Shown in pieces: positions 23,169 through 31,400 of a DNA stretch of 64,000 bases (position 1 is the first letter of the stretch; each line of letters opens with the position of its first letter). The stretch spans positions 124,001-188,000 of the forward strand of contig CAKTDA010000004.1 in NCBI GenBank assembly GCA_934541105.1, written 5' to 3'. The translations under genes and the position numbers were made by a program. The notes under the pieces are model-generated. The model worked only from the letters and a program-made list of their open reading frames with translations. It was not told where the DNA came from and ran no database searches. Origin of the DNA: an uncultured Luteitalea sp. GTDB lineage: Bacteria > Acidobacteriota > Vicinamibacteria > Vicinamibacterales > Vicinamibacteraceae.

Positions 23169-25489
23169 CGGTCGTCCTCGGCGCGCTGCTCGCGGCGCTT
23201 GCCGCAGGCTGCGCCGATTCGCAGCACACCCGGCTGCGCGCCGACGACAGACCCGCTGCCCCGGCCGCCCCCGCGGCCGCCGGTAAGCCCCAGCTGTCGG
23301 ATCGGCTCGCCAGCGACGAAGCCCTCGACGCCGCCGTGGAGAAGGCGGCGTGGGCGAGGCTGCGCTGGCCGCAGGGCGACGTCATCGACGCGCGCAGGCC
23401 CCAACGCCTCGACGAGCCCGTCCTTGCCGGCTCCATTGCAAAGCTCGTCGCCGCGCGGGCTGCGATGACGTCCGCGCCGCACCTGATTGCCGCCCGGTTC
23501 GTGTGCCCGCGGCGCATCGAGACGCACGGCCGCCGCGTTGACTGCGTCCATCCCGACCTCGGCCGTCCGCTGTCGCTCGGCGATGCGATCGCGCACTCCT
23601 GCAACAACTACTTCGTGCGCCTGGCCGAGCGGCTCGACGCGTCGGCGGTGGCCGCAACGCTGCGGCGCTTGTCGGGCGGCGCGTCGCCAGCCGTCATCGA
23701 CGCGCCGCTGCCGCTCGTCGTCCTCGGGCTCGACGGCCCGCGCCTGTCGATGCGTACCTGGCTCCGCGTCGCGCTCGCGGCAATGACCGGGCATGATGCT
23801 GCCGGGGCGGCCGACCCGGGCGCGTCGCAGTCGCTGGCAGGCCCGATGGCACGAGCCGTGAGCGACGGCAGCGCGTCGGCACTGGCCGCCGACGCCCTGC
23901 TGACATTCGCGAAGACGGGGACGGCGATCGCCGCAACCGGCCAGCAGGAGGGACTGCTCGTTGCCTGGCGGCCGGAGATCGACGAAGCCATCGTCGTGCG
24001 CGTGGCGGGCGGTGCCGGCCGGGATGCCGCGCGCGTCGCTCGCGCCGTCTGGGACCGCGCCGATGCCGCACGCCAGCGGATCGTCCGCGTCGGGCGCGTA
24101 CGCGAGGCGTCGGTGCCCGTGCGCGTGGACGACATGCCGATCGAGGCATACACCGCGCGCGTGGTGGCTGCCGAAGGGGAGGCCACGCTGCTCCCTGCCG
24201 CGCTCGAAGCCCTTGCCGTGCTCGCGCGCAGCTACGCCGCGTCGCCGGACGGGCGCCATGCGCGCGAGGGGTTCGACGTCTGCGACACGACGCACTGCCA
24301 GGTGATCGGCCGGCCCACCCCCTGGAGCCAGGCCGCGGCGCGCGTCACGCACGGCACGGTGCTCTCGCACGGTGGCCGTCTCGTGGCCGTCCCGTACTCG
24401 GCGTCGTGCAGCGGCACGCTCGTCGCGGCCGCCGATGTGTGGGGCGGTGGCGGCGCAGTCGTCACCACGATCGGTCCCGACCCGGGCACGCACGACATCG
24501 AGACGTGGACGAGCGAGGTCACTGCCGACGCGCTCACGTCGGTCCTTCGTGCGGCAGGGCATACCGGCAGCCAGCTCCGGGATGTCCGCGTCGTGACCGC
24601 CACGGCCGCGGGCCTGCCGACGCGGATCGCACTCGATGGCCTCCATCCCGACACCATCGACGCGACGACGTTCAGGCACCTCGTCGGACGCGATCTCGGC
24701 TGGGACGTCCTCAAGAGCCACGTGTGGACGCTCGCTCGCACGGCGCGCGGTTACCGGTTCAGCGGGCGAGGCAAGGGGCACGGCGTGGGCCTGTGCGTGC
24801 GAGGCGCTGCCGTGCTGGCCTCGCGCGGAACGTCGTCCGGCGACGTGCTGCGGGCGTACGTGCCCGGCGCGACGCTGACCTCGCTCGAAGACGTCGTCAC
24901 GGCGCGGGTGCCGGCGGCGTTCACTGCCGCGATCCCCGACCTGCAGCGGACGGTCAGGTCCACGCTCGCCGAGCTCCGCCGTACCCTGTTGGTCCACACG
25001 CCACGCACCGTGGACGTCGTCGTCCACCCGACGCACGCGGCCTACCAGCGTGCAACGCGACGCGCCTGGTGGACGGCCGCGAGCACTCGCGAGGTGACGG
25101 GCGGGCACTATCGCATCGACATGGCGCCACCGCCCGCTGCTGGCGACATCTCCGGCCTCCAGGCGACGATGCGCCACGAACTGGTCCACGTGTTGACCCA
25201 CGCCGCGCTCGACCGTGCGCCGGCGTGGGCAGCCGAGGGCCTGGCCACGCTCCTGGCCCGGCCCGCAGGCATTGCGGCCAGCCCCGGCACGTCCGGCCCC
25301 GTTCCGCCCGCCATCTGCCCGGCTGACGACGAGGTCACGCGTCCCGGCGGGGCAGAGGCCATGCGCCTGGCCTACCTCGATGCGGCCGGCTGCGTCGCCG
25401 GGGCCGTCCACGGCGATGTGGGGCAGTGGCGCCGCCTCGCGACATCACCTGCGCCCTCCGGGACGTCCGGCTCCGTATATGGGAAGTGA
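23135..25489 (+). CDS. Lipoprotein fusing a PBP-like transpeptidase, SpoIID and an HExxH peptidase domain
   Basis: 784 residues. A lipoprotein signal (LTVVLGALLAALAAGC) anchors it. Residues about 60-300 show the three penicillin-binding-protein motifs in order and at normal spacing: SIAK (100-103), SCN (155-157), KTG (260-262). Residues about 325-590 are a SpoIID/LytB domain, a lytic transglycosylase fold. It has EAYTARVVAAEGEA with the likely catalytic Glu, CDTTHCQV, and GKGHGVGLCVRGAAVLASRG. Residues about 610-770 are a gluzincin-like peptidase with HELVH (681-685) and PAWAAEGLA, the third-ligand Glu motif. The best start is GTG 23135; no Met precedes the signal. The combination suggests a periplasmic peptidoglycan-remodelling enzyme. 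I do not know this fusion from characterised proteins. Confidence 0.82.
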   Translation: MAGDPHLPRALTVVLGALLAALAAGCADSQHTRLRADDRPAAPAAPAAAGKPQLSDRLASDEALDAAVEKAAWARLRWPQGDVIDARRPQRLDEPVLAGSIAKLVAARAAMTSAPHLIAARFVCPRRIETHGRRVDCVHPDLGRPLSLGDAIAHSCNNYFVRLAERLDASAVAATLRRLSGGASPAVIDAPLPLVVLGLDGPRLSMRTWLRVALAAMTGHDAAGAADPGASQSLAGPMARAVSDGSASALAADALLTFAKTGTAIAATGQQEGLLVAWRPEIDEAIVVRVAGGAGRDAARVARAVWDRADAARQRIVRVGRVREASVPVRVDDMPIEAYTARVVAAEGEATLLPAALEALAVLARSYAASPDGRHAREGFDVCDTTHCQVIGRPTPWSQAAARVTHGTVLSHGGRLVAVPYSASCSGTLVAAADVWGGGGAVVTTIGPDPGTHDIETWTSEVTADALTSVLRAAGHTGSQLRDVRVVTATAAGLPTRIALDGLHPDTIDATTFRHLVGRDLGWDVLKSHVWTLARTARGYRFSGRGKGHGVGLCVRGAAVLASRGTSSGDVLRAYVPGATLTSLEDVVTARVPAAFTAAIPDLQRTVRSTLAELRRTLLVHTPRTVDVVVHPTHAAYQRATRRAWWTAASTREVTGGHYRIDMAPPPAAGDISGLQATMRHELVHVLTHAALDRAPAWAAEGLATLLARPAGIAASPGTSGPVPPAICPADDEVTRPGGAEAMRLAYLDAAGCVAGAVHGDVGQWRRLATSPAPSGTSGSVYGK

Positions 25490-25494
25490 GCGCC

Positions 25495-26058
25495 ATGAAC
25501 GCCACTGCCGCCCTGCTCACGCTCCCGACACCCGCCGACCGCGAGACGCGGCTGCTCGATGCCGCACGTGAGGGCGATCTCGACGCCTTCGAGGCCCTCG
25601 TCCGGCGGCACCAGCGGAAGGTCTACAGCCTGGCCTGGCACGGCGTGCGCGACCCGATGGTCGCCGAGGAGATTGCGCAGGACGTCTTCCTGCAACTGCA
25701 CGCCTCGTTGCCGCGCATCGAGTCGCCCGCGCACCTCGGGGCCTGGCTGCGGCGCACGACGGCGCACCGCGTGATCGACACGCTGCGCGCCCGCCGGCCG
25801 GCCCGGTCCCTCGACGATGTCGCCGAGCCGCACACCATCGCGGCCGACGTCGATCCGCTTGCCGACCGTCTCGTGCACCGCGCCCTCGGCCGGCTGGCGC
25901 CACAGGCCCGCCTGGTCGTGATGCTGCGCTACATGCACGATCTCGCCCCGACCGAGATTGCCGAGACGCTGGACATGTCGCTGAACACCGTGAAGAGCCA
26001 CCTGCGCCGCGGCCTGCTCGTGCTGCGGACGCGCCTCCAGCGGGAGTCGTGCCGATGA
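25495..26058 (+). CDS. ECF-type RNA polymerase sigma factor
   Basis: 187 residues. Region 2 reads AFEALVRRHQRKVYSLAWHGVRDPMVAEEIAQDVFLQL (cut here as the DNA-binding region 2 helix core). Region 4 ends with LAPTEIAETLDMSLNTVKSHLRRGL. The linker is short, as in ECF sigmas. ATG 25495 has GGGAAG upstream. It is followed by a small membrane protein with a 4-nt overlap, which is the place of an anti-sigma factor, and then by DUF4252. The same order is known near ECF sigmas in other Acidobacteria and Bacteroidetes (family knowledge, not checked here). Confidence 0.9.
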   Translation: MNATAALLTLPTPADRETRLLDAAREGDLDAFEALVRRHQRKVYSLAWHGVRDPMVAEEIAQDVFLQLHASLPRIESPAHLGAWLRRTTAHRVIDTLRARRPARSLDDVAEPHTIAADVDPLADRLVHRALGRLAPQARLVVMLRYMHDLAPTEIAETLDMSLNTVKSHLRRGLLVLRTRLQRESCR

Positions 26059-26435
26059 ACCCCGATGCCCGCCTGCGCCGTGCCCTGGCGCAGGTCGATC
26101 CACCCGAAGGCTTTGCCCACCGCGTACGGCTGCGGGCTGCAGCGGCCGCGGCAGCTGCGCCGGCCCGCGCGACGCCTGCGGTGCGCCGCCCGGCCGCCCG
26201 CCGGGCAGCCGTTGCGGCAGCCGTCCTTGCCGTACTCGCCGGGCCGCTGGCGTGGCGCGAGTACGAAGCGCGCCGGGATGCCCTCGCTGCGCGAGCCAAG
26301 GTCATGCTCGCGCTGCAGATTGCCAGTCGTGAGTTGAACACGGTGCACCGCCACGTGGTGCGCCCCATCGATGAGCCCGCCGAGGGCGGGACCCCGGCCG
26401 ATGCGGCCGGCACCGGAAAGGAAGGACGCCCGTGA
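26055..26435 (+). CDS. Small single-pass membrane protein, probable anti-sigma factor
   Basis: 126 residues. An N-terminal soluble part (LRRALAQVDPPEGFAHRVRLRA) is followed by one membrane segment (AAVAAAVLAVLAGPLAW) and a charged C-terminal part. The size, single membrane helix and position overlapping the sigma gene (ATGA) suggest an anti-sigma factor. No zinc-binding HCC motif of the ZAS type is seen, so the assignment rests on context. GGGAG lies 8 nt before ATG 26055. Confidence 0.75.
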   Translation: MNPDARLRRALAQVDPPEGFAHRVRLRAAAAAAAAPARATPAVRRPAARRAAVAAAVLAVLAGPLAWREYEARRDALAARAKVMLALQIASRELNTVHRHVVRPIDEPAEGGTPADAAGTGKEGRP

Positions 26436-26992
26436 TGCGTCAGCGAATCGTGACGATTGCCACCTGCCTCGCCCTGTCGGCGGTGGCCGCGGCGCCGGTT
26501 GCCGCCCAGCAGCTCCAGCTGCCGGACCTCTCGAAGTTGAGCAACGGCGCCATCGACGTCGTGGACGTCACCGTGGACCAGGCGCTGCTCGGGCTCGCGG
26601 CGGGCTTCATGTCGGGCAGCGAAGAGGCCGACGCCAAGGCGCTCATCGCCGGGCTGAAGGGCATCTACGTGAAGAGCTTCACGTACGGCAAGGACGGCGC
26701 GTACGACCCGACGGTGCTCGACTCGGTGCGCCGCCAGCTCTCCGGGGGGCAGTGGTCGCGCCTCGTGGCCGCGAAGTCGGTGGCCGAGGGCAGCGACGTC
26801 GCCGTCTACCTGTGGCGCAACGGGGAGAAGCTCGGCGGCCTCGCGGTGCTCTCGGCCGGTCCCCGCGAGGTGACCGTCGTCAACATCGTCGGCGCGATCG
26901 ACCTCGAGCAGCTGCGATCGCTCGAGGGCAAGTTCGGCGTCCCCGCGATCGACGTGGGAAACGCCGGCAAGGGCCAGAAAGGGAAGAAGTAG
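26435..26992 (+). CDS. Exported DUF4252 protein
   Basis: 185 residues with a Sec signal (LALSAVAAAPVAAQQ). The mature part matches the DUF4252 pattern: a short alpha/beta domain with VYLWRNGEKLGGLAVLSAGPREVTVVNI and a closing IDLEQLRSLEGKFG. The function is unknown, but DUF4252 genes commonly follow ECF sigma genes, so it may be a target or sensor of this system. ATG 26435 is preferred over GTG 26432 for spacing to AAGGA at 26422-26426. The Gly/Lys-rich C-terminus is probably disordered. Confidence 0.85.
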   Translation: MRQRIVTIATCLALSAVAAAPVAAQQLQLPDLSKLSNGAIDVVDVTVDQALLGLAAGFMSGSEEADAKALIAGLKGIYVKSFTYGKDGAYDPTVLDSVRRQLSGGQWSRLVAAKSVAEGSDVAVYLWRNGEKLGGLAVLSAGPREVTVVNIVGAIDLEQLRSLEGKFGVPAIDVGNAGKGQKGKK

Positions 26993-26993
26993 C

Positions 26994-27737
26994 TTACGTC
27001 CAGCGGAAGCCGACGGCGGTCAGGACCGCGCGCGCGAGGACGGCGGCGCCGATGTGGTTCAGGTGGACGCGGTCCCAGTTGATCATGGCCGACGGGAGAT
27101 CCTTCAGCACCGCGTCGAAGGCCGCCTGGCTGTCCACGAGGATGGCCTTGTGGCGGGCGGCGAGCTTCTTCACGATGGCGCCGTACTCGTCCATCCGCGC
27201 GCGCATCGGGTCGTTGGTCCGGAGTTCGAGGAAGAACGGCGTGATCAGCACGAGCCCGCCCGTGAGTGTTCCCGCCGTGCCCGTGAGCAGCCTGTCGTAG
27301 GTCTGCTCGTACTCGGCGGGCAGCACGGCACGTTCCGGCTGCGTCACGCGGTCGAACTGGCGCCAGACGTCGTTGGCGCCAATCATCACCGACAGCCAGT
27401 CGGGCTTCAGGTCGGTGACGTCGGTCTGCCAGCGCGCGGCAAGATCGCGCACGGTGTGCCCACTCGTGCCGACGTTGAACATCCGGATGCGCCGCGCCGG
27501 GTACCACGCCTGCAGCAGCGCGTCCATCGTCTGCACGTATCCCGTGCCGAGCCCCTGCGGGCCCTCGCCAATCGGCCTCGCGCGTCCGGCATCGGTGATC
27601 GAGTCTCCGATTGCCACCCAGCGGCTGCCCTGCGCAACCAGCAGCCCATCGACAGTGGCCGGCTGGGCGCCGCGCGCCGCCTGTGCGCCGGCTGCCATGG
27701 TTGCCATCGCCCCGAGCAGTTCCCGTCGTCCCATCAT
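26994..27737 (-). CDS. Exported SGNH/GDSL hydrolase
   Basis: 247 residues. The N-terminus MMGRRELLGAMATMAAGAQA looks like a Tat or Sec signal. SGNH blocks: I AIGDSITDAG (nucleophile Ser), II GTSGHTVRD (Gly), III IGANDVWRQ (Asn), V DRVHLNHIG (Asp/His). Members deacetylate or de-esterify polysaccharides and lipids. AGGAGG lies 9 nt before ATG 27737. It is the last gene of the operon that starts with DUF1175 and the alpha-2-macroglobulin; its start overlaps the upstream stop by 4 nt. Confidence 0.9.
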   Translation of the reverse strand: MMGRRELLGAMATMAAGAQAARGAQPATVDGLLVAQGSRWVAIGDSITDAGRARPIGEGPQGLGTGYVQTMDALLQAWYPARRIRMFNVGTSGHTVRDLAARWQTDVTDLKPDWLSVMIGANDVWRQFDRVTQPERAVLPAEYEQTYDRLLTGTAGTLTGGLVLITPFFLELRTNDPMRARMDEYGAIVKKLAARHKAILVDSQAAFDAVLKDLPSAMINWDRVHLNHIGAAVLARAVLTAVGFRWT

Positions 27738-28489
27738 CGGTCTGGTCCTCCTGTTGGTGTCGCCGGTGCGACGTCGCGCGTGGCCGTCCACAGCGTGAGC
27801 GCCCAGGCAAGCTGCGCGAGCAGATAGATGACGCCCATCTTGATCGCGAACCACGCGATCTCGATCGACGAGGCGGGCAGTGCCCGCGGGCGCCAGTAGA
27901 CGTAGTGCCACGGCAGCCACACGAGGAGCACGACTGCCGCGACGGCAACGCCGAGCAGCCGCCACCGCAGGCTTGCCGCCAGCCACTTCAGGCCGAGCAC
28001 GTCGCGTCGCTCGTACGCAGCCGCCCACGCGAGGCAGGCGGCGAGCCACGCAGGCACCAGCACCCACTGGACGGCGCGCACGAGCCAGCGCACGGCGGCG
28101 TGCAGCGGGCCGGTGTTCGTGATGTCGCCCGCGGCGATGGCCGTGGCGTCGATCTCGCCCGCGCGCGACACCCACCACGACTCGAAGGCGCCGGCTGCTC
28201 CGCAGATCACGCCGACGACGAGAACGCCGACGAGGACGAGGGGCAGCAGGCGTGCGGCCGCGCCAAGGCTTCGCCAGGGGGCCTGGCGATGCACGAGCGC
28301 GTGCGCGGCGGACGTGGACGCCATGAGCAGCACGACGAGCGTCGCGAGCACGAGCAGCGCCGACAGCGCGAGCATCAGCACGTTGGACTCGGGCGTGTAG
28401 AGGAAGGCGGCGACCGCGCCGAGCGCGATGGCGTGCGCGAGCGCCAGCCAGAGCGTGGTCACGAGCACCGGACGTGCGTCGGGCGTCAT
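27734..28489 (-). CDS. Polytopic membrane protein of unknown function
   Basis: 251 residues with six likely membrane helices (for example VLMLALSALLVLATLVVLLMAS, cut to the hydrophobic core, and LLGVAVAAVVLLVWLPW). No catalytic motif is recognised. Both ends overlap their neighbours by 4 nt, so it is translated within the alpha-2-macroglobulin operon and may act with it at the inner membrane. Confidence 0.8.
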   Translation of the reverse strand: MTPDARPVLVTTLWLALAHAIALGAVAAFLYTPESNVLMLALSALLVLATLVVLLMASTSAAHALVHRQAPWRSLGAAARLLPLVLVGVLVVGVICGAAGAFESWWVSRAGEIDATAIAAGDITNTGPLHAAVRWLVRAVQWVLVPAWLAACLAWAAAYERRDVLGLKWLAASLRWRLLGVAVAAVVLLVWLPWHYVYWRPRALPASSIEIAWFAIKMGVIYLLAQLAWALTLWTATRDVAPATPTGGPDR

Positions 28490-31400
28490 TGCGGAGGCTC
28501 CTGGCGGCTCGGGACGTCGAGCGCCTGCACGGCGCTCGAGGCGTGGACGCCGGGGACGTACATCGGGCTCACCTGCGTCGGCATCGCGCGGAACTGGCCC
28601 GGCGTCGTGACGCGGAGCAGGTAGGCGAACTCTGCGCGCCCGTCGAGCGCGTCGAGGAACAGCGCGACGCGGTCGTCGCGGTACTCGCGATGGCTGCCGT
28701 AGGTCCACTCCGGCGGCCGCGCGAGTTCCAGCAGGTCGGGCCTCGTGACCGCCTCCGTGCCGGCGGGTATCGGGTCCTCGATCATCAGGTAGCGCCAGTC
28801 GTTCGAGCCGGCGACCACGAGGCGGACGAGGATCAGGTCGCCCGGGGCAGCCGTGCCCGCGTACGTGCGGTCCTCGTAGACCACGCGATCGTTCCGGCGG
28901 ACCGGCGCGAGCAGCGCGTACCGCCGGCTGACGGCAAGCGTGCGGCTGCCGGTGCGCTCGAGCCCTTCGGCCGTGTCGTAGTAGCGCGCGCTCGCGGTCC
29001 AGTAGGCGGGGCCGCCTGCGGTGCCAATCGTCACGGGTGTGGTGCCGGCGCCTGCCGGCAGCGTGACGATGGCCGGGAAGGCGCGCGTCCAGTCGGCGGG
29101 CGTGAAGGAGACCTGCTGCGACTGCCCGCCGGCCGACACGGTCACCGTGACGGGCGTCGGCCGCTCGTTGCGTCCCTTCATCGCCTCGAGCAGCCCGTAG
29201 AGCACCATCGCGGTCTGCTTCGTGCTGTTCCACGCCATGCCGCCCTGGCGGTTGGCCATGAGCCAGCGCACGGCCGGCTCGATGAGCGGATCGTCGGGCC
29301 GCGCCGCGGCGAGCGCCTGGACGACCGCGGCGGTTGCGTCGGCTGTTGCATCGCCCCAGTCGCCGAGGAGCGGGTCGCCATCGCTCGGCCACCAGGCGAG
29401 GTCGCCACGGACCTGTGCGCGCGTCGAGAGCACGCCCGCGAGTTCGCCGGCGCGCTTGTCGCCGGCGCCGTGCAGGGCGAGCAGCAGCCAGGCCTGCCCG
29501 TAGGGCGAGATGTCGCTGCGCCGCTGCCACAGTTCGGCGACGAGGGCGTCGAGCGAGAAGCCCTCGTGCCGCGGCTGCATGTCGGCGGCCTTCGCGCGCG
29601 TGAGGACGTAGGCCGCATACGCCTTCAGTTCGGGAACCATCGCCGGGGTCGCGGCAAGCTGCCGCGCAAGCGCGGTGGTCCCGTTCCGGAGCGCGTCGTA
29701 GGGGACCTGCATGTCGGCGGCCCGCGCCTCCAGCAACCCGTAGAGTGCGTAAGCCGTCATGAACGGATGACCATCGTCTGTCCGCCACCATCCCCACTCG
29801 CCATCGTCGTGCTGCAGGCGGACGAGGCGGGCGAGGCCGTCGCGCGAGATGCGGTCGAGCGCCGACATCCGCTCGGTGGGGGCCACGCCGAGCTGGTCGA
29901 GCGTGCGCAGCACGAGGAGGTTCGGCACGAAGCTCGAGACGGTCTGCTCCGTGCAGCCGTAGGGATAGTTCACGAGTTCGTCGAGCGCCCCGAGCAGGGA
30001 GCCGGCCATCGACGGCATGAGGCTCACCACCACGCTGCGGGCCTGCGGGTTGGTGGCCTCGGGAATCTGCAGGTCCACCGTGCGCGAGGAGCCCGCGGCC
30101 ACCGAGCCCGAGACGCCGACGTCGCGGCGGGCACCGTACGGATGGACGGGAATCGTCAGCTCCATGGCGTCGGACGCCGAGGGGCTCGTCGCGGTGCCCG
30201 TGAGCGTGGCGGTTCCGGCGCTCGGCGCGGTGAAGGCCCATTCCGTGCGTGCCTCGCCGCCTGTCGACACGTTCACCGTCCGTGATCCGGCCGAGTGGGC
30301 GTCGAGCCCGGTGGCCGTCATCGACACCGCGATGGGCAGGTCGCCGCCCTCGAGGTAGTTGTGGACGATGGCGGGGACGCGCACGGCGTCGCGCTCGGTG
30401 AGGAAGCGCGGCGGCACGACGCGGATCAGCAGGTCGCGCGTGGTGACGGTGCGCGCGAGCGCCATGCCGACCTTCGTGTCGCGCGTCACGGCGCGCGCGG
30501 TGAGCCGCCACGTCGTCAGCGAGTCGGGATAGTCCACGCGCACGGTGGCCGTGCCATCGACGCCGGTCACGACCGACGGGCTCCAGTAGATTGCATCGGG
30601 GAAGTGCTTGCGCACCTGTGGGCGGGTCGGCGTGTCGCCCTTGAAGTCGGCGAGCGAGAGCGGACGCCGGCGCTGCGCGAGCTGCATCCGCAGCGTGCCC
30701 GAGTACCCCATGAAGTAGTAGTGGCGGGAGTAGTCGGTGGAGACGCGGCTGTACTCGGTGCGGTAGAACACGCGCAGCGGATCGTCGGTGGCGTCCTGGC
30801 GCACGCCGTAGAGCGCTTCGTCCACGACGCCGACGGTGACCTGCGCCGGCACGCCAGTCCCCGCGGCATCGAGCGTGCGGACGGTGTAGACCCCGGGCTC
30901 ACCGGGCCGGTAGACGGCTTTGTCTGCCGTGACCTCGACGCGCAGGGCCTGCGTCACCGGCGGCACGCGCAGCTTCTTCTCGGCGTAGTAGACGCGGTCG
31001 TCCTTCACGTAGAGGAGGTTCACCCAGGTGTCGCCGATGTCGGTGTCGGCAACGGGCACCTCGAACACGCCATCGGCGACCGGCTGGCGCACGTCGAACC
31101 ACGTCAGCGTGCGTGCCTCCTTCGTCACCAGCACCGGCGTCGTCGGGGCCGTGCCGCGGACGGCAATCCGGGCGACGTCGCCCGGCGTGTACGTGCTGCG
31201 ATCGGCGATGAGCTCGATCGACTCGCTGTCCTGCTCGAACGTCTCGCTCGTGCCCGGCACCCACACGTAGGACGTGTCGCTCACCTCGCGATCGCCAGAC
31301 GATGCGCGGGCGACGAGGAGGTAGCTGCCGGGCGAGGCGGGCATCGTCGGCTGCCACGTCGCGCGGCCATCGCTTCCCGTCGTGACCTGCGCCGAGGCCA

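Noticed and set aside
22985..25411. 808-codon reverse frame opposite the SpoIID fusion gene
   Set aside because: No motif or signal; the forward frame contains several catalytic motifs.
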